The position numbers and the translations under genes were made by a program. From Pleurostoma richardsiae (taxonomy: Eukaryota > Ascomycota > Sordariomycetes > Calosphaeriales > Pleurostomataceae), in the NCBI GenBank assembly GCA_030052745.1, contig JANBVO010000041.1:186001-250000 (forward strand): 64,000 nt of DNA, read 5' to 3'. The notes beneath the pieces were generated by a model. That model ran no database searches. It saw only the letters and a list, made by a program, of their open reading frames with translations, and was not told the DNA's origin. Below are positions 9,361 to 20,337 of the stretch, piece by piece (the stretch's first letter is position 1; each line of letters starts with the position of its first letter).

Positions 9361-11259
9361 ATGACCTCGTCTTCTCTCCAGAATGGGCCGCAGAACGGCT
9401 CTGCGAACGGCGTCCATACGGTGACGGCCATGAGCAGGTGGTCCATTCTGAACAAGCAGCTGCCTCGTGAGTCCTTTCTGCACTCCTTGAGTGCCAGCCC
9501 TTGCTTCCGCCAAATGCTGACAGACACCAGCCGTCGACAAGATCAAGGCGCTCCACATCTACGACTTCGACAATACCTGTAAAGCTCCCGTCCGTCTTGC
9601 TTGGCACATGGTGGCCGAGCTAACAGTCTTCTCTCAGTGTTCAAGACGCCCCTCCCGAACCCCAAGCTATGGAACGGAACGACAATAGGTTGTCTAGCTA
9701 ACCCCGATTTCCTCGTCAACGGCGGCTGGTGGCACGATTCGCGCATCCTGGCGTCCACGGGCGAGGGCCATGCCAAGGAGGAACCCCGCGCGTGGGAGGG
9801 CTGGTGGAATGAGAAGATTGTCGAGTTGATCCGGCTCAGCACGCAGCAGAAGGATGCCCTGTGTGTTCTGCTGACGGGCCGGTCTGAGAGCGGGTTCGGC
9901 GAGCTGATCAAGCGCATGGTCACCAGCAAGGGCCTGGAGTTCGACTTGATTACCCTCAAGCCTGCCGTGGGCCCGAACCACGAGCGTTTTCAGAACACCA
10001 TGGATTTCAAGCAGATATTTCTGCGCAACCTTATGGAGACATACCGGGAGGCCGAGGAGATCCGCATCTATGAGGACCGGCCAAGGCACGTCAAGGGCTT
10101 TCGCGACTTCCTGACCATCTACAATAAGAAACAGAATGGTATCGGAGGAAGACCCACACGCGGGCCTATTCTGGGCGAGGTCATTCAGGTGGCGGATATG
10201 GCGACGAATCTGGACCCTGTGGTCGAGGTTGCCGAGGTGCAGCATCTCATCAACTACCATAACGAGGCGGTATCGAAGCGGTTACTGGGGGCGCGCGGCG
10301 AGCGGTTAATGATCAAGAAGACCGTTTTCTATACGGGTTACCTGATCAACAGCGCCGATACACAGCGCCTCCTCCAGCTAGCCCAGATTCCGCAGGGCAT
10401 GCCCGAGACAGAACTCAAGTTTCATGCTAATAACATCATGATCTGCCCGCGGCCATGCCCACACAGCATCTTGGAGAAGGTCGGAGGGATGGGGAGCAAA
10501 ATGAAGTGGGAGGTCACGGGCGTCTCATGCTTCGAGAACAGTATCTGGGCGGCATGCCTGCGGCCTGTGCCCGCAACTGCAAAGTTCCATACCGACAACC
10601 CGAGCCCGCTGGTCGTGCTGGCCCTGCGCAAGGGCGCCCGCCCCATCGACGCAGCCAAGATTCAGAACTGGCAGCCGGTGCCGCCAGAAAAGGCCCACAC
10701 ATTCGAGACCACTGTGGGTGAGAAGGTGCTCCTGCGCATCGAGCCAGAGGACCCAAGCGAGAACGCATACGAGAGCTTGTTCCCCAACAAGGCGTCGAAG
10801 AGGAAGCACACTGGCGACGAGGAATCCTACCCGAAACACCCTGCATCACACAAAAACGAACACTTCCACCACCATCAGCACGGCCGAGGTGGTAGGGGTG
10901 GTGCAAACCAGGGACGCGGTGGCTACTACCGCGGGAACGGCACGCCAAATCGTGGATATCGCAACGCGGGTAGGGGAGGCGGTACGCCTCGCGGAGGGCG
11001 TGGTGGTCGTGGTGGAGGACACCACTACAAATCTCTGGACGACGTCGGCACGCGAGATGATGCAAGTCGGTACGGACCGGCGAGTGTCATGTACGATGAT
11101 AATCCGCAGCCGTCGGGAGGTGGCTACGCCCAGCAGCAGCAGCAGTACCAGCAAGGGGCGTACGGACACCACACACAGCCGGCTAATGCGCCGGGCAGAC
11201 CAGCCGGTGCAGGGGCTGGGTATGGTGCTGGAAGCGCGGAGTTGCAGAATTATTACTAG
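9361..11259 (+). CDS. HAD-superfamily 'Swiss Army Knife' RNA-repair-like protein with RGG tail
   Basis: Three exons: 9361-9466, 9531-9578, 9638-11259; 591 aa; both introns are GT-AG (64 and 59 nt). Residues about 40-250 match the fungal HAD_SAK_1 domain (formerly DUF2410): motif I IYDFDNTLF with D47/D49, motif II LLTGR, and the acidic EDRPRH motif. HAD domains are usually phosphatases acting through the first Asp; this subfamily was named for presumed RNA-repair proteins, and its substrate is unproven. The C-terminal third (from about 430) is low complexity, with RGG/GRG-rich repeats, His runs and Gln runs, a typical RNA-binding disordered tail. That supports an RNA-related role in nucleus or cytoplasm. 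The start at 9361 (gccATGACC) is preferred; the in-frame ATG at 9301 would add a basic 20-residue extension. Confidence 0.9.
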
Positions 11260-12758
11260 TTTGGGCACGCCTTACCCATACTCGTGTTTGCTTTATATCA
11301 TGCTCGCCTGTTCTGGCTTTCCGTCACTGAGCGAAGGGCGTATATGTGTATGTTAGGGGGATATGGTTGCATCGGCGCCGGTGTCATTTTTGGAGGGCGC
11401 GGCCAAAATTGCTTGCTGTTTTTGATGAGGGACTCAGGGGAGATGGGCACTTATCGATATCCAAGACTGCTGGGAGAAAAGCTCGGGTCCCGTTAAAGCT
11501 GTGATGAATTCACTGGTGTAATGTTGACACTTGTGGCACCTATCTTACAGTCATGCTCGACTTCTCACGTCTCTTCCGCTCCTGTTACTTCGCCCTCTGA
11601 AGGCGAGCAAGCCAACACATCTTGGCAGGCACGCGGGAAACCGGCTCTGTCCCAACGCCTGTAACTACGCCTGTAACTACGCCTGTAACAACAGACAAAG
11701 ATTCTCCTACAGTTGAGATGGCCCTCGACTGCGAGATGCCCATAACGAATCTCATCGTATTACGTTCTCGCTACTCACAAACGCACATCACTGGAAGCAG
11801 GTCCTTCATCTTCCGTTGGCAACCTATCTTTCTTCTGCCTATATCCTTGAAGGCGACATGTCTCTTAACTGCCATGATACCGTTCCATAGCGAAGATGAA
11901 ACCCTTCCGACCGAAAAACGCCCGTCGCTGCTCCTTCTCCCGGTCTTGTCGACGACGAGGTGGTCCAAGGCGCAGTTATCTGATTTGAGTCGTCTTGCTC
12001 CCTTTTCAGCCTCATTGGCCCCCCTAATGTGGTTGCCGGAGGTGCGGACGGCCCAGGCCAGCCGAAGGACGGCTACTTGGGGGAGGCTCGGCGGGCAAGA
12101 TCAGATCCACGAAGAAAAAAGAAGATGACGAAAATGGGCCAGACGTTATCGAGCTACCATTACCCTAGAAAGATGATTCTGGGGAACAGAACTGGGGAAA
12201 TGCCTCCGGTGCTTTCGTTCCTGCAAGCCCCTCATCGCTAGGGGCGTTGACGTGATCATATCCCGGAACATCGTCATTGATAGCTGGCTGCACTCTGACC
12301 CCCAATTGATCCACATTTGAGCTCTTCACAAGTGCAATGCTCCTCTTCCAGACACCATTGCGTCGAACGACCTACGCAACCTTCTGAGAAAGGACCCGTC
12401 CAAGTCGGCCCTGTTCTCCCAGTCCAGAGGGGACTGATAGGAAGCCAGATGCCCGCTCTTAAGGCAGGGGTTTCTGACCAACCGGGGGCTCAATTCGGAA
12501 TTGCGTGCTCGCATGGTGGTGATGGCATCTTCATGGACTGCAGGTCTTCATTGGCGTATTCAGGAACGTTGCAGAGAACGTTGCAGAGAACATGTCCAGT
12601 CACCCCGTGTCCTTGGTAATCGATAACCGTTGCGTATGATGTATATCAGATGGCTGCCATGCCGGCGGTTCGGTCGTCGACCTACCAGGATATCCAGGCT
12701 GCCGGGAAATCCGTCTAGCATAGCGTCACTGTATTTGCTCCCTTCAAAGCAGTGAAAC
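11260..12758. other. Intergenic region with a possible exonuclease relic
   Basis: About 1.5 kb between two plus-strand genes. A ninefold-coded stretch near 11650-11695 repeats 'cctgtaactacg' three times. At 11718-11735 one frame encodes MALDCEM, reminiscent of the DEDDh 3'-5' exonuclease (Rex) first motif ALDCEM, followed in a shifted frame by ESHRITFSLL. No downstream exonuclease motif could be joined, so no gene is called. A near-duplicate 'gaacgttgcaga' pair lies at about 12563-12590. Confidence 0.3.
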
Positions 12759-14645
12759 ATGGCATCTCCAGGCCGATCCGACCCAGAGAAGAACCCCGGA
12801 GACGGGTCGCAGAACGAGGATATATCGCCCGTTGAGTCGCGCCCCGGCTCGGACCGTGCCCTAGATGACACATATGAGGTATACAAGGGCGCGGCGGACC
12901 TCGAGGTCGACCCGGCCGAGGCGAAGAGGGTGCTGCGTAAAATCGACGCGAGGATCGTCCCCATCTTATTCTTCACGTACATGTTGCAGTACCTGGACAA
13001 GAACTCCCTGAACTTTGCGAGTGTGTATGGCCTGCAGAAGGGAACGGGTCTGCATGGGCAGGACTATTCCTGGCTAGGTGAGCGACGCTTCTCATAAGGG
13101 GGAAGAGATATTTGGGGAAATATGATGCGCCTCGCTCCGAGGGTCATCCGGCCAAGACATCGGGCGTATCGAGAAGATGGAGTGCGACTGACCCATCTTC
13201 AGGTTCGATCTTCTACTTCGGTTACATGATCTCGCAGTTCCCCTCGGCATACGCTCTTCAGAAGCTGCCCATCGGCAAGTTCGTCTCCGTGGTGACCATC
13301 GTCTGGGGCGCGATCCTCATGACGACGCCCGGGTGCTCGTCGTTCGCGGGCATCGCGACGAACCGCTTCTTTCTCGGCTTCACGGAGGCGACAGTGAACC
13401 CTGCCTTCGTGCTGATCATGTCTATCTGGTACACGGCCAAGGAGCAGCCCCTGCGCCTCGAGTCGTACTACTGCACCAACGGCATCGCCACCATGTTCGG
13501 CGGCCTGATCGGCTACGCCGTCGGGCACATCACGACCGGCCTCGCGCGCTGGATGTACGTCTTCATCATCTTCGGCGCCATCAGCCTCGCCTGGGGCGCC
13601 GTGTCCTTCGTGGTGCTGCCCGACCTGCCCGCGACGGCAAAGTTCCTGTCCGAGCGCGAGCGCGGCGTCGCCATCGACCGCGTGTCGCGCAACAGACAAG
13701 GCGTCAAGAACCACCACTTCAGGGCGTACCAGGCCGTGCAGTGTGCGCGCGACCCCAAGACGTGGATCCTGTTCATCATGGCCGTCGGTGCGCAGGTGCC
13801 CAACTCGGCGCTCACCAGCTTCGCGAGCATCATCGTGGGCACATTCGGCTTCGACACGCTCGGCACGCAGTACATGCAGATTCCCGGCGGTGCGGTGCAG
13901 TTCCTCGCGCTCATTGTGGGCGGTTGGGTCTGCACGCAGTGGCCGAGTTTGAGGTGCATCACCATGATCGTCGCCAACTCGATCTGTATCCTGGGCGCGG
14001 CGCTGCTGGTCGGGTTGCCGGAGCATAATAAAGTGCGTCCCCCTTCTCCTCTTCCCATGTGGTTCCTGAATCCTCAACGCCCTCTAGAGCGGGAACTGTT
14101 ACGTTACTGACTGAATATCTTGCAGTGGGGACGTCTGGTAGCCCTGTGGCTCTGCTATTTCCAGGGTCTCGGCTTCAGCCTCTCGCTCACGATGGTGTCG
14201 TCGAACATCGCTGGTTACACGAAGAAGCAGCTCACCGCAGCTGTGCTCTTCACGGGGTACTGTGTGGGCAACATCATCGGACCTCAGACATTCAGGACTA
14301 GCGAGGCTCGTAAGTCAATGCCTTCCGGGGGGAGTCCGCTAATGATATGAAAACGCGCCTGTTGAACGAGTCGGTGCTGACATGGTCCTAACCAGCTCGC
14401 TACCACAGCGCGTACATCGCCATGCTCGTCGGGTACTCTGTAAAGCTGCTCATGGTCGTGATACTGTACATTTATATGTACCGTGCCAACAAGGCACGGG
14501 ATGCAGCGGGGCATTCCGATGAGAAGGCAGCGGTTGAGATGGGCATGCATGATCAGACAGAGCTGGATAATCCTGGGTTCAGGTTCGTGAGCAGCTTTGC
14601 CCCATCACGATGGACTGTGCTAACTTTCACAGATACTCCTTGTAA
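12759..14645 (+). CDS. MFS transporter, Dal5/allantoate permease type (anion:cation symporter family)
   Basis: Five exons: 12759-13077, 13203-14032, 14126-14309, 14396-14582, 14633-14645; 510 aa. The last exon is only 13 nt and completes the usual family ending FRYSL. The protein has a hydrophilic N-terminus of about 70 residues, then twelve expected membrane segments beginning IVPILFFTYMLQYLDKNSLN, a hallmark of the ACS/Dal5 subfamily, with SIFYFGYMISQFPSAY and NRFFLGFTEATVNPAF in helices 2 to 4. Family members import allantoate, ureidosuccinate, nicotinate, pantothenate or other organic anions by proton symport at the plasma membrane; the substrate cannot be told from sequence. It has no linked pathway genes. 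The last intron uses donor AG|GTTCGT; a competing GTGAGC donor six bases away would give a non-conserved tail. Confidence 0.93.
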
Positions 14646-15914
14646 ATTGGACAATCGGGTTCCATGTTCTGTCTCAGCCGTAGCTATCACGGATGGAAAT
14701 GTAGAGAGGTTTCGCGACTTGCGACCTGTTAGCCTTATGTAAAGAACTTCTTGCTTGAGGCTGGCAGGATCTGTATGTGAAGCTTGAGAACCATAGTCGA
14801 TTAGGCACTGGGACGACGGCACTACCCAAGTCTTGTGTGATCGTCTCGACAGGCCAAGATGACTTGCATTCATCTCGGGTAAGTATTATCAGAGACAGAA
14901 ATAACACTGTTTCCGGCCACGCAAACGGAGAACACAGTGCTCGGAGTATGCCCTGTCCGTTGGTCGCTTCGAGGGCATCATGCTCCGGGTTGTTATACTC
15001 CCGTGTACGAGAGTCTAGCGACCAACGAAGTACGATAGAGCAGGAGGTGGCACTAACAGCGTCACAAGACTGCCGAATGAATCAGTGTAGCAGTGCAACA
15101 GGACATGACAAGTGACGAGGGATGAGTGACTGAGGCCCTGCTTGGAAGGCCTATCAGGCGCCCAAATCGCGATAGGCAGTTAGGTACGGAGGACCCTACC
15201 AAAAGAAATGTCCCATCGCTTCCGAGAGTTAGACCGAACGGCTTAATAGTAAACACAGTTCACCATTCAGTATTGCCCACTATCATTTAAAACCTACACT
15301 CCATATTACGCATTAATCGGAAGCGGAGAGACAACTCCTTTGGTAGTGTCTTCCTGGTGAATGCTTGGGACGATATGAGGGGCAGCAGGTATGTACTCTG
15401 TACTCAGGCAGGGAACGCGTCAGGGGCCAATGCTTCAATGATGCAACGATCCCTGACGTGGCTCATTGTCCAGCTTGGTGAGCTGTCAAAGGCTGTGACC
15501 AGGTCCTGCAGGTCTAGAAGTTGATCGATGAGGTAGACGGCTGCGGTGACATAATGCCCATTGAGCTTAATTGCAGCCCCAGGGACGTGCCAGCTGCCAA
15601 CACCTGCGGGGTGGCCATATGACACGCAAAAAGGGAGCGGGCTACCCCCCTCTGGCACAAGCGGCCAATGCGGATGACGGCATGTGTGGCGCATCCCTGC
15701 CGGCCACGAAACCGAATTCCTGACTACCGGCTTGTTGAATGTGCACCGCCTTGCTGTGCCCTGTACCTGTGACATATACGAAAACGCCCCTCTCCGCTTC
15801 AACTCTTCCCCCTCGGCTCCCTCCTTTCCTTCCGTTCGCATATATCACACCCATATCTCTTAGGGATCTCTCCCAGATCTCGACCCTCCCGCAGAAGACC
15901 TGAGTGATCCTGTG
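14646..15914. promoter_or_regulatory. Intergenic region and promoter of the PS synthase gene
   Basis: About 1.3 kb. It contains an 11-bp perfect inverted repeat (cgttggtcgct at 14958-14968 and its complement at 15017-15027, 48-bp spacer). Near 15681 is CATGTG, the core of the yeast inositol/choline-responsive element, though that factor pair is not known to act the same way in filamentous fungi. A pyrimidine-rich stretch precedes the ATG. No gene was seen. Confidence 0.4.
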
Positions 15915-16874
15915 ATGTCGAAGAGATCAACCACCATGGCGACCAACGGCGATGCAAAGAAGCCCGAGCCCACCGCTCAGACCGAGTATGACAAGCCGGG
16001 TATGCCAACCTTCCTCCCCTCTATGTCGGCCAGGCCGGTCCTGTTTTGGCGATGATATTGACGGTGATATGTGCTGCAGTGTACGACAAGCAGAGACTGC
16101 TTCTCTCTTCCGACACCGGCCATTTTTCTCTGATCCGGGCCATGCACCTGGCAGACCTGATCACCGAGCTCAACGGTACGTCGAGGATGCCACCAAACGT
16201 CCCGCAGTGTATGTGAGGGACCGTGGCTGATATCAAGCTCTGCTAGGTTTCTGCGGCATCATGTCCATCTTCGCCTCCCTTCGCTATTGCCTCGGAGACC
16301 CCACCGCTCTCGGCAACCTCTATACCGCTCTGGCGCTCCTTCCGCTGGGCCTCTTCTTCGACTTCATGGATGGTAAAGTCGCCCGCTGGCGCCAGAAAAG
16401 CAGCATGATGGGACAAGAGTTGGATTCCTTGGCTGATCTGGTACGCTGCCTTGTGCTGCTCCTACAAGCTGCTGCCATACGCTAACACTCATCTCCCCAT
16501 TGCAGATCTCCTTCGGCGTAGGCCCCGCCGTCGCGGCCTTTGCCATCGGCATGCGCACCCCGCTGGATCATCTATTCTTGTCCTTCTTCGTCCTGTGTGG
16601 CCTCACCCGTCTGGCGCGATTCAACGTCACCACCACGGTCATTCCCAAAGATGCAAGCGGCAAGGCGCAGTACTTCGAAGGCACGCCCATCCCCACGACG
16701 CTCGGTCTCGACGCACTCATGGCGTACTGGGTCACTCAGGGCTGGATACTCGGCTCCATCCCCGGTGGCGTGTGGCTCGCCGGCACTGTGCTCGAGTTCC
16801 ACCCCGTCGTGGTCCTGTTCGCCATTCACGGCTGCATGATGACGAGCAAGTCGATTAAGATTCCGAAGCCCTAG
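15915..16874 (+). CDS. CHO1: CDP-diacylglycerol--serine O-phosphatidyltransferase (PS synthase)
   Basis: Four exons: 15915-15999, 16080-16175, 16247-16440, 16506-16874; 247 aa; introns of 80, 71 and 65 nt. The enzyme makes phosphatidylserine from CDP-diacylglycerol and serine in the ER membrane, the first step towards PE and PC. The CDP-alcohol phosphatidyltransferase signature is complete: [10 protein letters not shown], then [10 protein letters not shown], matching D-x2-DG-x2-AR-x8-G-x3-D-x3-D, with the first Asp at residue 99. Several hydrophobic segments follow, and the tail ends [12 protein letters not shown] as in fungal Cho1. The N-terminal 30 residues are hydrophilic and variable; a second in-frame ATG lies seven codons downstream. 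Length is usual for the family. Confidence 0.95.
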
Positions 16875-17660
16875 AAGCCCCCCTGCTCTGGTTTCGCGGT
16901 GTACAGTACGCCTCTATGGAGGTTGAGACGACATGACTCTTTTTTTTTTTTTTTGGACGGAGGAGCATTCAACTTGCGCTTTTATCCCTTTTCTCTACTT
17001 GTAGGTCTCTTACGACACGGGTGACGGACTGCAAAAGAACAATTTTACGCAGAGGAAGAAATGGCAATCTCAACGAGGCGTTTTGATTTTCCTGCAGGAG
17101 GCCCTCGAGCGACTCGGTAGGTGGAAAGAGGAATTTGAAAAAGAGAAGACAAAATACGGGTGTGGAGCAGAGTGTCTAGCGGAGCAGCAACGCCTGCTCC
17201 GGCGCTCTCAGTGATGGCGGATCATGATAAGGGGTTGATTATCCGTCCTTAGCGCAGCTCACCGCGGTAGAAACAAGCATGGCATGATACCCTATGACTG
17301 CGCAAGCTCTAGCATTTCGCCTTTTCCTCTACTGAGCTCCCGTGTACTCTGTGCGGTCATCCCTCATCACGAGGGGCCAACTTCGGCGACCGGCTGCAAC
17401 ATCCTCGCGGAAAGAGAGCCCAGTCGCCAGCTCGCATCTGGCCAGCCTGGGCAAGTCCGTCGACCAACCCCTGGAAGAGCACAACATACTGTGCCATCCC
17501 ATCACTCCTTGTGCCTGTTCTGCGCCCACAGCATCATCACATGCAAATCATCTTGCATCTGGCTGAAAGCGCGACGGAGAGAAACGAAGAGTCATTTGGC
17601 ATTAAAAATTGTAGGTATCAAGCACGGCCGCCTGGGCCCGTAAGTCGTGAGAAGGAGTCG
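16875..17660. other. 3' region shared by convergent CHO1 and FBXO21-like genes
   Basis: About 790 bases between convergent genes, so it holds both terminators. A run of 15 T occurs at 16940-16954, about 65 bases after the CHO1 stop. No gene was seen; short ORFs at 17284-17566 lack any recognisable feature. Confidence 0.5.
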
Positions 17661-19740
17661 TCAATCATCCGGGAAGAATTCCTTGATGTTCGACACGAAC
17701 GTGCAGCTGGCGCGGTCGAACCTCTTGAAGTACTTGCCAGCAACGTAAAACAGAGATCTGGGGATCAGGCTCGGATCCGTGATTATCTGGATGTTATCCT
17801 GGGCGACGACGTGGCGGTCGATGGTGGATCGCCTGATGCAAAATGGTCAGTCTCGCGGCTCGCCAGGCGCACCGCACGAGGCGGCAGATATCAAACGGAG
17901 CGGGAGACTCACAGGCACGTATAGTACGTCTTCCTCCGCAGCCTGGACCTCGACGACGAGTCGCTGTCGCTGCTGCCACCCTCGAAGATCTCCATCGTCT
18001 CGTCCATAGAGAGTGAATGCGGCGTTGGGAGGGAGCCCGTGCCCTTGTCGCCCCAGCCGTTGATGATGCCGATGTAGTTGTACCTCTTGTGGCGGAACAC
18101 CTGGCCGACCTTGTACCACACGTTGTCGTGGATGTCCTGTGTGTAGCGCCTGCTCACCGTCGGCTGCCGCTGGTCGATGTTGCGAACCATGCCTAGCATA
18201 ACCTGCACGTTCTCCCAGGAGGACCGATGGCGCGGGTGCGCCTGGGACATGGTGAAGGCCTCGTAGAGAGGCAGCAGGTACTTCTCGAGGATCCAGGCGT
18301 CCTCACTGAACTGCTGCCGGAATCGCGCGAGGAAGGCGTCCAGGGAGTTGTCCCAGTCGAAGCTGCTGACCGGGGTCATGAGAAGGTTCGCCCACATGGC
18401 AGCGTAGGCGACATTATCCATATTGGCTTCCGGCCGTCCGTTCTTCAGCCATCTCAGTTCATGGAGGACATCCTCAGAGAGGAGAGCCGTGGACGACGCC
18501 TGGTGGGTCGCCTTCATGTTCTGGGCTGTCCTCTGTACAATTACAGGGACTGGCGATGGCACGAGGAAGGCTTCGCTTCCGCTCATCCACCCCAGCTCCA
18601 CAAGCCGCGAGCGAAGGTCTTTCAGAGTGACTTCGTGGCTGGATCCATAAGGGTCGACGAACATCTTCTCGGTCTCCACGTTAGGGTTCTCTAAGGTCTG
18701 TCCGTCAAGAGACATGCCGGGAGGGGCGATAATCATGGCGTGGACGTGGCTGGGAAAAGCGCAACATGCCGCGCGCAGCCCGACTCTCTCCGCCAAACAG
18801 CAGTATATGGCGCTGGATATGATCGGCAGTGATGGATGCCGCTCGTCTCTGAGGGCATGTCCGATTAAGCAGTTTCTCAACTGGCGGTAGTTATGCTCTG
18901 GCGCCTCCATGCCAGTCAGGTTGCGCTCTCGTATCCATTGCAACAAGGCCAACGCCTTTTCACGAGTCGACTTGTCCTGGAAGTGAGAGGTTTCAGCGAG
19001 GAAGGAATCTGCTAGGTCATCAAGGAGACGGCAAGTCTGCGTATTGACGTCAGTAGGAGCAAACCCTCGACATGGAGATCGTCTCAAGACATACGTCGTC
19101 AATATCATGCTGCTCCTGGTCGTCAAATAGGAAGAACATATCGAAGGCAGCAAGCGCCCTGTCCAGGCCGTGCGAAACCCAGGGTCCGGTCTTCTGGTAC
19201 TGGAACCACTCCTGCACGGCCACGCTCCTGTGGATGCTGCCAAGAGCGGTGTTTGCATAGTACCTGCACGTAGAGAAAGGCACGGTTCAGCCATCCGATC
19301 ACCAGGTGGGAGAGGACGGATAAGCCCTACCTCCTGGCCAACATATCCTCTGCAGACTCGTCCGGGTGGCACTGTTCTAGGAGGAAGTCCTTGGCGTCGT
19401 AGCCTAGCACGCATATCTGCTCGAACTTCTGCACGCGACCGACCTTGGTGGCGAGAATGCTGTCGAGGAGGGACGACGCTCGCGTGTTCCTCTTCTTGCG
19501 CTCCATCCAGAGCGCCTTCCACTCGACCTCGGACGCCCTCAGCCGCAGCTTCTTCTGGAACTGGTGCTCGGGGCTCCAGTATCTGAAAGAGCTGCAGCAA
19601 TAGTACTTCCAGAGCAGCGCATCGTTCGCCAGGCGGTGGAGGCGCTTCGAAAGGAGCTGGATGACGGAGAGGTTGGTCTCGGGCGCGACGTAGTAGAGGA
19701 TGTGCCGTATCAGTTCGTCGGGGACCTGGTCGAGGGCCAT
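17661..19740 (-). CDS. F-box protein with transglutaminase-like and YccV (hemimethylated-DNA-binding-like) domains, FBXO21-like
   Basis: Four exons: 19740-19331, 19263-19095, 19036-17913, 17832-17661; 624 aa; introns of 67, 58 and 80 nt, all GT-AG and in phase. Residues 1 to about 45 are an F-box (MALDQVPDELIRHILYYVA). The middle (about 190-400) is the SirB1/transglutaminase-core-like domain, with the stretch GLRAACCAFPSHVHAMI. The C-terminal domain is YccV-like (VWYKVGQVFRHKRYNYIGII and WGDKG), extended over the last intron to HVVAQDNIQII. This three-part order is that of FBXO21 and its fungal relatives. F-box proteins hand substrates to SCF ubiquitin ligases via Skp1; the targets here are unknown. 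The 3n-length test is passed only when all three introns are removed. Confidence 0.9.
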
Positions 19741-20337
19741 TGCAGCGGCGCTGGAGCCAGACGGGACGGGTCCCGTGCTGCGGCGCGGATGCGAATTGTG
19801 CGCTCCAGGTAAAGGGAGATAGGACGTCTTCCGTCAGCCCTCTTGCGGAGGGCGCTCGTATGTATGCTCGCGGCAGGTAAAGGGTCAATTTCAAGGTGAG
19901 GATGGCGTAATGCAAGTTGGCGCAAATGTAGGTGTCTAGGAGTGCGGCACTGCGTCGCTAGGTAGTACGGTATCGCCGATCTATTACACAAGAGATGAGT
20001 GGCGGAAGCCCCAGCTTAATTCCGCCCGGCTTCCCTTCAACGTCTCGCCGGCTCCGAGAAGTACGGACATTCCTCCACTATTCCGCACCAGAGCATTCTA
20101 AGCTAGCGCTTCTTTACAGCAGTTTCGAGCCCGTTCACTGCGAATTATCCCATTACGAAGCTTTAATATTTGTGTGGCTATGCAGATGGCCTCTGACAAT
20201 CTCGTGTGACCGTTGGGATGCCGTTGTGTACCTGGCCTTTAGATAACCACGATTCATGATCATGGATATCCCCCTTGAAGATGCTGAAGAGCCTCCTAGT
20301 TGTGGGCCTCTAGCTCTGGCTGCAAGTCTACGCTGCC
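19741..20337. promoter_or_regulatory. Promoter region of the F-box gene
   Basis: About 600 bases between two minus-strand genes. It contains the F-box gene promoter and the 3' end of the deubiquitinase gene. Nothing else recognisable. Confidence 0.4.

Noticed and set aside
13199-14077. 292-codon open frame antisense to the MFS gene
   Set aside because: A shadow of GC-rich codon use in the transporter; the sense protein is conserved with family motifs and matching introns.
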